Part shown: positions 23,695 through 31,783 of the stretch, piece by piece
Position numbering within the stretch: the stretch's first letter is position 1
Layout of the letters: every line of letters begins with the position of its first letter
Origin: Bacteroidetes bacterium QH_10_64_37
GTDB taxonomy: Bacteria > Bacteroidota > Rhodothermia > Rhodothermales > Salinibacteraceae
DNA length: 34,292 bases
NCBI GenBank assembly: GCA_003023105.1
Contig: PXSZ01000002.1
Span: 1-34,292, forward strand
Direction: 5' to 3'
Position numbers and translations under genes: made by a program
Notes under the pieces: generated by a model
The model's database searches: none
Told to the model about the DNA's origin: nothing
The model's input: the letters and a program-made list of their open reading frames with translations, nothing else

Positions 23695-23805
23695 AATTTC
23701 GAATTTCGAGGGTCGAGTGAGCGCTCATTTTCGAGAGAAGAGGGTCAACCCTTGGGGGCAACGGTCGGCAATTCGAAATTTGACATTCGCAACTCGGCAC
23801 TGTGC
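23695..23805. repeat. Paired heptamer-repeat element 2, downstream of guaA
   Basis: Same design as 21946-22058. The left arm (23695-23722) reads AATTTCG, AATTTCG, AGGGTCG, AGTGAGC. The right arm (23771-23805) reads ATTCGAA, ATTTGAC, ATTCGCA, ACTCGGC, ACTGTGC. Four of the right-arm units differ from element 1 by no more than two bases or not at all, while the 48-bp centre is unrelated. Confidence 0.7.
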
Positions 23806-23891
23806 CCAAGGATCGCCTCCGCCCAAACGCCTACACGCACAGACGTCCACACCTTTCTGAAGCAATCTTCCGCATTGAATTCTCTGTTTTC

Positions 23892-25541
23892 ATGGTGATT
23901 CGCCGTTCCGGAACGGTTTTCGCCCTCCTGCTCCTCCTGGCTGCGATGGCCGGGAGTGTGGCGGCGCCCGGGCACGCGCAGGAGCGGGAAGGGATTCCTG
24001 AGATTTCGAATGCGGAGCTCTTGTTTGACGAAGGGGTTTCGGCCTTTGAGCAGGGGCAGTACGAAACGGCCCTCAAGCGCTTTCGGCTGGTGAGCGAGTA
24101 CGAGCTCAACCGAAAGACGACGGCTGCATTGCTGATGAGCGGAAAGACGCTCGTGCAGCTCGGTCGATACCAGGACGCCATTGATCGGCTCAACGTTCTC
24201 CTGAATCGATATCCGGGGACGACGTACCGGGACCAGGCCGAGTCGCTCCTCGAGCAGGCGCAGCGTCGGAAGGGAGGGCAGGCTCCGGACACGCTCCGCA
24301 TCGGGGTGACGCTCCCGATGGGAGACGCACGAGCCTCTCTGTCCCAGGCCCTCTTCAACGGCGTTCGCCTGGCGGTCGACGAGCACAACGGCCTCCGGCG
24401 ACGCTACGTCCGTCCGCGCGGGCTTGAGGCGTCGGCCGACACGTTCGAGGTCTACGACACGGCTGAGGTGCACGGGGACAACCAGGCAGGGGGGGAGGGA
24501 ACGACCACCGTGGCGACCTCAACGGACACGGTTCGAGTCGACTCGCTTCGGATCGTCACGACGCAGGTGGAGCAGCCGGACTGGGTGGCCAAGATGTACT
24601 TCCGTCGGACCGGCACCAAGGCGAAGACCGCCCGGACCGCCGTCGATTCGCTTGTGCGCATCGACGACGTGGACGTGATCATCGGTCCCATTCGGAGCAG
24701 CGCGGCGCGGCCGGCCGGCACGCGGGCCGAGGAGGCGAGCGTGCTCCTCGTAGCCCCAATGGCAACCGACGAGAGCGTCTCGAAGGGGCGCGACTACGTC
24801 TTTCAGGCCAATCCCACGATTCCGGACCGGGGCCGCATCATGGCACGCATGGCAAAGAATGGTCTCCTCATCAACCGCGTGGGGGTCATCTACGAGCGCG
24901 GCGACGGCCTCGGCGCGCGCATGGCCGAGGGATTTCGGCAGAAAGCTCGGCGCGAGGACTTGGAGGTGCCCCTCACCATTCCGCTGGAGGACCCGCGAGA
25001 CTGGTCGCGGCTGCCTACCCTCATCGAAGAGGACCCGGCGCTCACCGACTCGCTCCTGGCGGCGCCGGAGGCGTATTATCTTCCCGTCTCGGGCCGGGGC
25101 GCCGCGGGCAAGATCCAGGGCGCGCTCACGGGGTTGCAACAGGTGGCGTCGGGGAAGCGAACGCTCGGCAATGCCGAGTGGCACGATCTCCCCTTCAAGA
25201 AGGCGGCCAGTGCGATGACGGCCACCTACACGAACGGCTTCTACGTGCAGACGAAGCAGCGAGCCGTGCAGCGCTTCGTCCGCCGCTATCGACTCCTGAC
25301 CGGTACGACGCTCGATGAAATTTCCACCAACGGACGGCGCCTGGCGTACACGGGGTACGACGTTGCCCACTTTTTGCTGTCCGTGCTCTCGCCCTCCTCC
25401 GCCCGGCTGGCTCCGCAGACGCTCCGCACCGCTCCGACGTATGAGGGGCTCGGGATGCGAATCGGATTTAAGGGCGAGAATGCAAACCAGGCGATGTTCA
25501 TCCACCGATACCGCAATCAACAGATCGAGCTTCTTCGGTAG
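23892..25541 (+). CDS. Exported TPR plus periplasmic-binding-protein-fold protein
   Basis: A 549-residue protein with a signal peptide (residues 1-32, FALLLLLAAMAG, ending GHAQ). A TPR region at about 40-130 contains LLFDEGVSAFEQGQYETAL, FRLVSEYEL and a Tol/Pal-type YPGTTYRDQAES repeat. A type 1 periplasmic-binding fold follows at about 140-549: LRIGVTLPMGD, FNGVRLAVDEHNG, VDVIIGPIRSSAARP, LVAPMATDESVS and YVFQANPTIPDRGRIMA, as in LivJ-type ligand receptors. No transporter genes are adjacent. The architecture resembles LpoA, an activator of peptidoglycan synthases, but that link is an inference. It is followed by bamD, another TPR envelope protein. Confidence 0.75.
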   Translation: MVIRRSGTVFALLLLLAAMAGSVAAPGHAQEREGIPEISNAELLFDEGVSAFEQGQYETALKRFRLVSEYELNRKTTAALLMSGKTLVQLGRYQDAIDRLNVLLNRYPGTTYRDQAESLLEQAQRRKGGQAPDTLRIGVTLPMGDARASLSQALFNGVRLAVDEHNGLRRRYVRPRGLEASADTFEVYDTAEVHGDNQAGGEGTTTVATSTDTVRVDSLRIVTTQVEQPDWVAKMYFRRTGTKAKTARTAVDSLVRIDDVDVIIGPIRSSAARPAGTRAEEASVLLVAPMATDESVSKGRDYVFQANPTIPDRGRIMARMAKNGLLINRVGVIYERGDGLGARMAEGFRQKARREDLEVPLTIPLEDPRDWSRLPTLIEEDPALTDSLLAAPEAYYLPVSGRGAAGKIQGALTGLQQVASGKRTLGNAEWHDLPFKKAASAMTATYTNGFYVQTKQRAVQRFVRRYRLLTGTTLDEISTNGRRLAYTGYDVAHFLLSVLSPSSARLAPQTLRTAPTYEGLGMRIGFKGENANQAMFIHRYRNQQIELLR

Positions 25542-25736
25542 AAAAAGCGGGCGCGCGGTCGCCTACTGCCCGGCACGATCCATCGGGGCTTAAAGGCTCG
25601 TAGAGGAACAGACCCTCCCCCCTGCCGTTTCGGCTCCGCGCTGTCTCTTCTGCGTCCCGGAGCGGCCTGAACGAAGAAATTGCCGCTGACTCGGGGGCGA
25701 CTTCTACTGACTATGTCTCGGTACCGGCATCCCCTC

Positions 25737-26591
25737 ATGCGTTCTTCGATTCTCGTCCCCGTTCTGCTGTGCGCGCTCGTCGGGGTTCTCGCCGGATGTT
25801 CAGGGAGTGGCCAGCTCACGTACAGCGGGCCCGAAGACGCCTATCAGAAGGGGGTGTCGCAGATGGAGGAGGGAGACCACCAGCAGGCCATTCGCCTCTT
25901 CCGGGCCGTGTTCGAATATGGGCGCGGGAACCAGTGGGCCCCCAAGGCGCGATTCAAGCTCGCCATGGCCCAGCGCGGACTGGGAAAGCATCTGGTGGCC
26001 GCGAACGAGTTCAAGCGCTTTACGGAGCTGTACCGCAACAACGAATTGCTTCCCCGGGCCGAATTTGAGCGGGCCAACTCGTACTACCTGCGCTCCCCGA
26101 AGTACCGGCTCGGCCAGTCGGCTTCGCGGCAGGCCATTTCCCTCTTCCGCCTCTTTATCGACCGGTACCCGAACCACGAGCTCATTCCGGAGGCGAAGAA
26201 GAAAATCAACGAGCTGCGAGCAAAGCTCGCCCACAAGAAGTATGCTGCGGGAGAGCTCTACGAGCGGCGCGAGATGTGGGAGGCCGCCACGACGGTGTAC
26301 GAGGACACATTCGACCAGTACCCGGACACCCCGTGGGCCGACAATGCCCTCCTGGGAGCCGTCCGCACGTACATCCGATATGCGGATCGCAGCATTCAGA
26401 AGAAGCAGGCTGAGCGGTACCAGAAGGCAATTGAGAACTACAATCGTCTCACGCAGCTTTTCCCCGAGAGCAAGTTCCTTGACGAGGCAGAGACGTTTTA
26501 CAGCGAAGCGCAGCGCAAGCTCGATCGTGTGCAGGCTCGCGACGGGCAGCAGTCGATCGCACAAGAGGACACGTCCCGCGGCTCCAAGTAA
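25737..26591 (+). CDS. bamD: BamD-like outer-membrane assembly lipoprotein
   Basis: A 284-residue lipoprotein. The lipobox VLAGC ends at Cys21, so the mature protein is anchored in the outer membrane. Five TPR-like repeats follow, beginning with EDAYQKGVSQMEEGDHQQAI, then FRAVFEYGRGNQWAPKARF, RYPNHELIPEAKKKI, KKYAAGELYERREMWEAAT and QLFPESKFLDEAE. This is the BamD/ComL pattern, including the YxAGxxY-type segment. BamD works with BamA to fold barrels such as the two encoded at 12.5-14 kb. ATGs at 25713 and 25737 are both possible; the latter gives a compact lipoprotein signal. nadD follows after 29 bp. Confidence 0.85.
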   Translation: MRSSILVPVLLCALVGVLAGCSGSGQLTYSGPEDAYQKGVSQMEEGDHQQAIRLFRAVFEYGRGNQWAPKARFKLAMAQRGLGKHLVAANEFKRFTELYRNNELLPRAEFERANSYYLRSPKYRLGQSASRQAISLFRLFIDRYPNHELIPEAKKKINELRAKLAHKKYAAGELYERREMWEAATTVYEDTFDQYPDTPWADNALLGAVRTYIRYADRSIQKKQAERYQKAIENYNRLTQLFPESKFLDEAETFYSEAQRKLDRVQARDGQQSIAQEDTSRGSK

Positions 26592-26620
26592 GCGGAGGGG
26601 GCCACGCCGGCCCAGGTGCC

Positions 26621-27208
26621 ATGGACATCGGTCTCTTCGGGGGATCCTTCAATCCACCCCACGTTGCGCACCTCATTGTCGCCGAGGTCGTCCGCGATCA
26701 GTTCGACCTGTCCGAAGTGTGGTGGATTCCGAATGCCACCCCGCCCCACAAGCCCGACGAGAAGCTGGTGGCCGTCGAGCATCGGCTCGAAATGACTCGC
26801 CGTATCGTCAAATCCGATTCCCACTTTCGGATCTGCGACCTCGAAGTGCAGCGGGAGGGCGTCTCGTACACGGTTGAGACCCTCCGGGTGCTGCAGGACC
26901 AGCATCCCGACACGAACTTTGCCTTGATCCTTGGCAGCGATAGCCTCGATCACTTTGCGGGGTGGCACCGATCCGACGAAATCGCCGAGCGCGTGCCGCT
27001 CATCGTGTACAAGCGACCCGGAGCGATCGAAGCAGTCGCTGCGCCCCGCTTTGCGAACCGCGTCCGGTACGTAGCTGCACCGGTTATGGAAGTGTCGGGA
27101 ACCGAAATCCGAGCCCGCCGCCGGGCAGGCCGTTCCATTCGGTATCTTGTGCCGGACGCTGTGCGCACCTATATCGAAACGCACGATCTCTATCGGGACG
27201 ACGAGTGA
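26621..27208 (+). CDS. nadD: Nicotinate-nucleotide adenylyltransferase
   Basis: A 195-residue enzyme that makes deamido-NAD from nicotinate mononucleotide and ATP. GLFGGSFNPPHVAHLIVAE at 4-22 contains the HxxH nucleotidyltransferase motif. VWWIPNATPPHKP near 33 is the substrate loop, FALILGSDSLDHFAGWHR near 105 is family-specific, and the C-terminal VSGTEIRARRRAGRSIRYLV corresponds to the ISATxIR signature. Length and motifs are complete. It is closely spaced after bamD and followed by a redoxin gene 100 bp downstream. Confidence 0.95.
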   Translation: MDIGLFGGSFNPPHVAHLIVAEVVRDQFDLSEVWWIPNATPPHKPDEKLVAVEHRLEMTRRIVKSDSHFRICDLEVQREGVSYTVETLRVLQDQHPDTNFALILGSDSLDHFAGWHRSDEIAERVPLIVYKRPGAIEAVAAPRFANRVRYVAAPVMEVSGTEIRARRRAGRSIRYLVPDAVRTYIETHDLYRDDE

Positions 27209-27308
27209 CGGACCTCACCGTCGTCTCCGTAGTTTTCTTCCATGCGCGGCGCCTGGAGGAGGGCGCGGCGCTAGCTCGCGTTTTTCCGAATCGTTTCCTC
27301 AACCCGCC

Positions 27309-27905
27309 ATGGCCGTTACCGAGTCCACGATGATGGAGCTGGGCCACCCGGCTCCCGACTTTTCACTGCCCGCCGTCAATCCCGAGGTCGACGACCGAGG
27401 GGACGAGCGCCGCTCGCTCACGGATTACGACGACGCCGACGTGCTGGTGGTCGTCTTCATGTGCAACCACTGCCCGTACGTAAAGCACATCGAGGACGCG
27501 CTCCTCGACGTGGCGCGCACATATCAGCAGCGGAGCGTGCAGTTCGTAGGCATCTGCTCGAACGACGCGGAACGCTACCCGGACGACTCGTTCGACCGCC
27601 TGGCCGAGCGGGCTCAGGACAAGGACTATCCCTTCCCGTATCTACAAGACGAGACGCAGGAGATCGCCAAAGCCTACGAGGCCGCCTGCACGCCCGACAT
27701 TTACATCTTCGATGAGGACCGGACGCTCGTCTACCGGGGCCGCTTCGACGAGACGCGCCCCGACGACGGGGAGTCGCATGGCGGCGACCTGCGGCAGGCC
27801 CTCGACGAACTGCTGGAGACGGGCGAGGTGACGATGGAGCAGCACCCGTCCATGGGCTGCAACATCAAATGGAAGTCAGACACGAAACCGGCCCACGTGT
27901 CGTAG
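27309..27905 (+). CDS. Thioredoxin-fold redoxin (AhpC/TSA-like) with CNHC site
   Basis: A 198-residue cytoplasmic protein. HPAPDFSLPAVN near 13 is the peroxiredoxin/TlpA start, and VVVFMCNHCPYVKHIEDALLD near 47 carries the CxxC pair Cys52 and Cys55. FVGICSNDAERYPDDSFD and FPYLQDETQEIAKAYEAACTPD follow, with a cis-Pro-type CTPDIYIFDED and VYRGRFDET. The C-terminal HPSMGCNIKWK is characteristic of this AhpC-like subfamily of uncertain substrate. I chose the ATG at 27309 because the upstream frame overlaps nadD in another register. A general thiol-peroxidase or disulfide role is inferred. Confidence 0.82.
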   Translation: MAVTESTMMELGHPAPDFSLPAVNPEVDDRGDERRSLTDYDDADVLVVVFMCNHCPYVKHIEDALLDVARTYQQRSVQFVGICSNDAERYPDDSFDRLAERAQDKDYPFPYLQDETQEIAKAYEAACTPDIYIFDEDRTLVYRGRFDETRPDDGESHGGDLRQALDELLETGEVTMEQHPSMGCNIKWKSDTKPAHVS

Positions 27906-28002
27906 CGAAACGTCTGTTCCGGCGGTGGGAGCCGTCTCCACGGAGGCGATGCGGGGCGTTGGAGGACTCCCTGCCGTCCTCAGATTTTTTGTTTTTGTGC
28001 CC

Positions 28003-28218
28003 ATGTTTGATGGACGGGCGTTTCGAACCTGGACTCACGTTCTCGTCGGGGCGTGCAGCCTTTCCGTTCTCTTCCTGGGCATCATGGTGATGGCCGAAGA
28101 GGTGATCGGGGACGGGGCTCGCGTCACCCGAGTGGGGTTGATGATGAGTGCCGCCGCGTTCGTCGGATACCTCGGCGCCGCCTGGCTAATTCGTCTCGAC
28201 GAGGCTCGGCCCCGGTAG
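28003..28218 (+). CDS. Small two-helix membrane protein, unknown function
   Basis: A 71-residue protein if started at the ATG at 28003. Two hydrophobic segments are visible: HVLVGACSLSVLFLGIMVMA at about 12-31 and VGLMMSAAAFVGYLGAAWLI at about 45-64, joined by a short acidic loop. Longer versions starting at GTG 27925 or ATG 27949 would add a third hydrophobic stretch (LRFFVFVP) and cannot be excluded. No family recognised. It lies 97 bp after the redoxin gene on the same strand. Confidence 0.5.
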   Translation: MFDGRAFRTWTHVLVGACSLSVLFLGIMVMAEEVIGDGARVTRVGLMMSAAAFVGYLGAAWLIRLDEARPR

Positions 28219-28313
28219 TGCGAGGGAGCAACGGCCGTTCGGAGTGAGGAATCATCGACCGAGACTGGTCATTAGAGTATCTGCCGTCCGGGATGCGTCC
28301 GTCACTTCTTTTT

Positions 28314-28336
28314 TTGACGGTATGGAAGCGCTTCCA
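28314..28336 (+). promoter_or_regulatory. Palindromic operator candidate beside a -35-like box, upstream of phhA
   Basis: TGGAAGCGCTTCCA at 28323-28336 is a perfect 14-bp palindrome with a central CG. This is the shape of LacI/GalR-family operators and of the cre site. It follows directly on TTGACG (28314-28319) and sits 70 bp before the hydroxylase start. Binding there would cover the promoter spacer. No LacI-type regulator is encoded in the window. Confidence 0.45.
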
Positions 28337-28405
28337 GCTACGAGCGCCCGGGCTGCAAATACGATTCGCACTGCCGCTGACCAACCAGATCTTTGAGGTG
28401 ATACA

Positions 28406-29257
28406 ATGAGCAACGACGCTGTTGACACGACCACTGACACGACCACACCGGAGGAGGAACGATCGGCCTTCGAGAAGGCCCAGGACGAACAGGAAGACGT
28501 TGATCCGCGAACCATTCCGCAGAAGCTGGAGGAGGAGCCGCCGATTGGGGAGGAGATCGAGTATCCGGACTATCCGGAGGAAGACCACGAGACGTGGCAG
28601 ATCCTCGTGGAGCGCCAGATGGAGCAGCTTCCGGGCCGGGCCTGCGAGGCGTACATGCGGGGCCAGGACGTTTTGCAGTTGGAGGCCGACCGCATCCCCA
28701 GCCTGGCGAATCTGAGCCAGCGCCTCGACGACGCGACGGGCTGGACGGTGGCCAACGTGCCGGGGCTCATCCACGAGAAAAACTTCTTTTCGCTGCTGTC
28801 CGAGCGCAAGTTTCCGTCGACCAACTACGTCCGGGGCCGGGACGAGCTCGACTACACGCCGGCGCCCGACTGCTTCCACGACATCTTCGGCCACATGCCG
28901 ATGCTCACGCAGCCGGAGTTTGCTGACTTCTACCAGCTCTACGGCAAGGCGGCCCGGAACGCGGAAGGGGCCGACCGACCGCGGCTGGAGCGGTTTCACT
29001 GGTTTACCGTCGAGTTCGGGCTGATCCAGGAGCAGGGGGAGAAACGCATCTTCGGCGCCGGCATTGTGTCCTCGAACGAAGAGGTGACGCATGCCCTGTC
29101 CGACGAGGTGACCCTCCATCCCTTCGATCCCGAGCACATCGTGGAGAAGGACGACTACGAGGTGTACAACCTGCAGGACGAGCTCTTCGTCCTCGACTCC
29201 TTCGAGCAGCTCGTGGAAGGCTTCCGCGACTGGACGACGAGCAAGGGCCTGTTGTAG
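28406..29257 (+). CDS. phhA: Aromatic amino acid (phenylalanine) hydroxylase
   Basis: A 283-residue non-haem iron, tetrahydropterin-dependent hydroxylase. The iron ligands are His158 and His163 in PDCFHDIFGHMP and Glu203 in FHWFTVEFGLI, exactly as in PhhA. YTPAPD, LLSERKFPSTNYVR and ERFHWFTVEFG define the catalytic core. Residues 1-60 are an extra, highly acidic Thr/Glu/Asp-rich extension. Substrate preference (Phe, Tyr or Trp) cannot be settled; phenylalanine is most likely for a bacterial single-domain enzyme. The start is supported by GAGGTG at 28395-28400. No pterin dehydratase gene (phhB) is adjacent. Confidence 0.9.
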   Translation: MSNDAVDTTTDTTTPEEERSAFEKAQDEQEDVDPRTIPQKLEEEPPIGEEIEYPDYPEEDHETWQILVERQMEQLPGRACEAYMRGQDVLQLEADRIPSLANLSQRLDDATGWTVANVPGLIHEKNFFSLLSERKFPSTNYVRGRDELDYTPAPDCFHDIFGHMPMLTQPEFADFYQLYGKAARNAEGADRPRLERFHWFTVEFGLIQEQGEKRIFGAGIVSSNEEVTHALSDEVTLHPFDPEHIVEKDDYEVYNLQDELFVLDSFEQLVEGFRDWTTSKGLL

Positions 29258-29305
29258 CGCTCGCCCCGTCCTCTTCGAAAACCATTCAGGAAATGAAGGC
29301 CCGCG

Positions 29306-29326
29306 CCCCGCCGCCGGAATGCGGGG
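29306..29326 (+). terminator. GC hairpin downstream of phhA
   Basis: CCCCGC (29306-29311) pairs with GCGGGG (29321-29326) across a 9-nt loop, 50 nt after the phhA stop. There is no T-run, so its role as a terminator is uncertain. Confidence 0.3.
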
Positions 29327-29381
29327 GGGCGGAGTGCGTTGCGTTGAGCGTAGTGGATGCGCAAAAGAACCTTTAAGAAGA

Positions 29382-29507
29382 GGTCATTCCGAGCGGAGCG
29401 GAGTCGAGGAATCTTTTTGATGGTTGGCAGAAACGGTTTTCATCACGGCATTTCTCCGAATGATGCGTTCTCGCCGGGCCTGGAGAGATTTTCAGAGGAT
29501 GACCCTT
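29382..29507. repeat. Intergenic repeat with GTCATTCCGAGCG-type end
   Basis: The left end, GGTCATTCCGAGCGGAGC (29382-29399) followed by GTCGAGGAATC, matches a repeat type I recognise from the intergenic regions of many bacteria. The right end near 29498-29507 (AGGATGACCC) is an imperfect inverted copy, giving an element of about 126 bp. It and flanking low-information sequence fill the 372-bp gap between phhA and the acylphosphatase gene. Short open frames in it are artefacts. Confidence 0.5.
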
Positions 29508-29629
29508 CGGGCCCCTTCGACTCTCTCCTCCCTTCGGTCGTCGATCGCTCAGAACATTGTCCTCGATTACCATCGGGATGACCGTTGAATGAAAACATTT
29601 CTGCGCGAATCAGCATCCACACTTCCCTC

Positions 29630-29917
29630 ATGGAGACGGAGACGCAGGAGCATCTGTCCGCACAGATTATGGGACGCGTGCAGGGCGTAGGCTTCCGCAA
29701 CTTCACGCGAACGCGCGCCCATCGCCTCGGCGTCACCGGATGGGTGCGCAACGAGCGCGACGGGTCGGTTCGGCTGGAAGCGGAGGGGCCTCGAGAGGCG
29801 CTCGATCAACTCGTTGAGGCCGTTCGGCAGGGCCCGCGCATGGCCCAGGTCGAACACGTGGAGGTGGACTGGTCCGACGCCACCGACGACTTCGACACCT
29901 TTCGGGTGCGGCGGTAG
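29630..29917 (+). CDS. Acylphosphatase
   Basis: A 95-residue small alpha/beta protein that hydrolyses acyl phosphates. The signature [16 protein letters not shown] near 15-30 contains the substrate-binding Arg, and [17 protein letters not shown] near 42 contains the catalytic Asn. The helix [13 protein letters not shown] and final strand FRVRR complete the fold. Length is standard. The ATG at 29630 is preferred; upstream codons from 29585 belong to the repeat-rich spacer. prmC begins 50 bp downstream. Confidence 0.92.
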   Translation: METETQEHLSAQIMGRVQGVGFRNFTRTRAHRLGVTGWVRNERDGSVRLEAEGPREALDQLVEAVRQGPRMAQVEHVEVDWSDATDDFDTFRVRR

Positions 29918-29967
29918 TCGTTCGCTCTGTGATCCAGTGGTCGTCGGCAGTTCCGAGGAGATCCCTC

Positions 29968-30867
29968 ATGCTCGATTCTTACAGTTCAGACGGCGACGAG
30001 ACCGCCGAGTCGTCCCCGACGCAGTTGGGGCTCCTCGACCGCGCAGTCCAACGGCTTGAGACTGCCGATTGCGAGGCCCCGCGACGGACGGCGGAGTGGC
30101 TGCTGACGGAGGTGCTGGGCGGAGACCGGGCGCAGATCTACGCCCATCCGGAGCGATCCGTCTCCCAGGACGCCGCGCAGCGATTCGACGAGATGGTGGA
30201 GCGCCGCGTGCAGGGCGAGCCGCTTCAGCACATTCTAGGGTATGTCTCCTTCCGCGGCCTCCGGCTTCAGGTGTCGCCCGACGCAATGGTGCCGCGTCCC
30301 GAGACCGAGACGGTCGTCGACCGGGCGCTCGCCTGTATCGACTCGATGGAGCGGCCGCGCGTGCTCGACGTGGGCACGGGGAGTGGGTGCATCGCCCTCG
30401 CCCTCAAGCACGAGCGTCCCGACGCGGTCGTCCACGCCTGCGACGTGAGCCCCGACGCCCTCGCAGTGGCGCGGACCAACGCGGAGACGCTCCAACTCGA
30501 CGTGCAGTTGCTGGAGGCCGACGCGTTGGCCGAGGAAGTGCCTGAGGAAATACCGAAAGATTTGAATCTTCTAGTCTCCAACCCCCCCTACATCCCCGAC
30601 GACGAAGCCGACGCCCTTCCGCCCGTCGTGCGCGAGTACGACCCGGACGTTTCGCTCTTTGCCGGCGACGATCCGCTTCGCTTCTACCGGGCACTCGTCG
30701 ACTGGGCAGGCGCGCTGTGCATCCCGGGTGCCGCTCTCGTGGTCGAGGTGCACGCCGCATACGCCGAGGACGTCGAGGCGCTGCTCCGCCGGGAGGGTCT
30801 GACGGAGGTCGGCGTGGACGAGGACCTGAGCGGACGGCCCCGCGCGGTGTGGGGGCGACGGCCCTGA
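29968..30867 (+). CDS. prmC: Peptide chain release factor N5-glutamine methyltransferase
   Basis: A 299-residue SAM-dependent methyltransferase that modifies the GGQ glutamine of RF1 and RF2. The N-terminal helical domain contains [23 protein letters not shown] and [20 protein letters not shown]. The catalytic domain has [27 protein letters not shown] near 135 and the NPPY motif in [13 protein letters not shown] near 198. The start at 29968 is supported by GAGGAG at 29954-29959, 8 nt upstream. An in-frame GTG at 29929 is less likely. The N-terminal 25 residues are acidic. Confidence 0.94.
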   Translation: MLDSYSSDGDETAESSPTQLGLLDRAVQRLETADCEAPRRTAEWLLTEVLGGDRAQIYAHPERSVSQDAAQRFDEMVERRVQGEPLQHILGYVSFRGLRLQVSPDAMVPRPETETVVDRALACIDSMERPRVLDVGTGSGCIALALKHERPDAVVHACDVSPDALAVARTNAETLQLDVQLLEADALAEEVPEEIPKDLNLLVSNPPYIPDDEADALPPVVREYDPDVSLFAGDDPLRFYRALVDWAGALCIPGAALVVEVHAAYAEDVEALLRREGLTEVGVDEDLSGRPRAVWGRRP

Positions 30868-30946
30868 CCAGATCTGATGCAGCGGGAACGTGTCTCCCGT
30901 ACGAAGCCTTTCTCCCCTGTCTCCCTCCTTATGCATTCTGTGCGCC

Positions 30947-31366
30947 ATGTCGATTGACAAGCAGGCCCTTCTCAATCGGTTGCGAACGGGTCTTCAGCGG
31001 CCGTCGATTCCGTTTTCAGTGCTTCACGGGTCCGTCGCGGCGGGGCAGGAAACGCCTGTGAGCGACGTGGACGTGGCCGTCTACGTAGAGGAGCAAGATC
31101 ACTTTCTCGATCTGGTCGTTGCCCTGGACGAAGCCCTCCCGGAGCGTCGCGTCGACGTGACGAACCTCGCTCGGCAGCCGTCCTGGGTGGTGTATCGTGT
31201 GCTGGCAACTGGGGAAACCATTCACGTTGCTGACGAGGAACTGTATCACGACGTCAAGTTCCGCGCCATGCGGGACTATTTGGACTTCAAGCCTGTGCAT
31301 GATCGAATTCTTCGAGACATGGAGCGTCGTCTTGACAATGGACGGTATGGACGAGCAGTCGAGTAG
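30947..31366 (+). CDS. MntA-type minimal nucleotidyltransferase antitoxin
   Basis: A 139-residue DNA polymerase beta-like nucleotidyltransferase. The motif GSX10DXD is exact: Gly28-Ser29 in VLHGSVAAG and Asp40-x-Asp42 in SDVDVAVY. A third acidic strand, RRVDVTNL, lies near 91. In characterised MntA-HepT systems this protein AMPylates the HEPN toxin near its RNase motif and neutralises it. The gene overlaps the downstream HEPN gene by 29 bp (ATG 31338, stop 31366), the usual arrangement for these pairs. Confidence 0.85.
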   Translation: MSIDKQALLNRLRTGLQRPSIPFSVLHGSVAAGQETPVSDVDVAVYVEEQDHFLDLVVALDEALPERRVDVTNLARQPSWVVYRVLATGETIHVADEELYHDVKFRAMRDYLDFKPVHDRILRDMERRLDNGRYGRAVE

Positions 31367-31769
31367 GCTCAAGCGCCTGGAGGAGAATCTTCGGGAACTG
31401 GAGGGGTTCAAGGGAGTCACGACCGCCGATCTGGAGGCGAGTCGGCGGACGAGGTGGGCCCTGCGATACGGGCTCATGGAGAGCATTCAGGCTGTGATCG
31501 ACATCTCCTGTGCTGTGGTGAGCCGGCACAATCTGGGATATCCGGACAGCTACGCCGATTGCGTGCGAGTCCTTCGGCGGCACGACGTGCTCCCGGACGA
31601 CCTGGCAGATCGTCTCATCCGGGCCGTCGGCATGCGAAATATCCTCGTGCACGAGTACCTGGATGTCGACGACGAGCTTCTCCTCAAGGCGCTGGATCGG
31701 CTGTCGGACTTTCGGGTGTTCGCCGAGGCCATCCGCCAGGGGACGCCGCCTCCGGGGGCACGTGAGTGA
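31338..31769 (+). CDS. HepT-like HEPN ribonuclease toxin
   Basis: A 143-residue all-helical HEPN (DUF86) protein. The RNase motif RX4HXY is present as Arg100-NILV-His105-E-Tyr107, so the active site is intact. A preceding helix LRYGLMESIQAVIDISCAVV at 42-61 is typical of HepT. The start is ATG 31338 or ATG 31347 (MDEQ); both lie inside the end of the nucleotidyltransferase gene. The toxin cleaves RNA in characterised systems, and partner control by AMPylation is known for the family. Together they form a complete, apparently functional module. Confidence 0.85.
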   Translation: MDGMDEQSSRLKRLEENLRELEGFKGVTTADLEASRRTRWALRYGLMESIQAVIDISCAVVSRHNLGYPDSYADCVRVLRRHDVLPDDLADRLIRAVGMRNILVHEYLDVDDELLLKALDRLSDFRVFAEAIRQGTPPPGARE

Positions 31770-31783
31770 GGACACTGCTCCGA

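Noticed and set aside
22430..23809. A 459-codon open frame opposite guaA
   Set aside because: Antisense to one of the best-conserved enzymes in the window; composition-biased translation only.
29357..29581. Small protein containing SFRAERSRGI
   Set aside because: This is the translation of a known type of intergenic repeat, not a gene.
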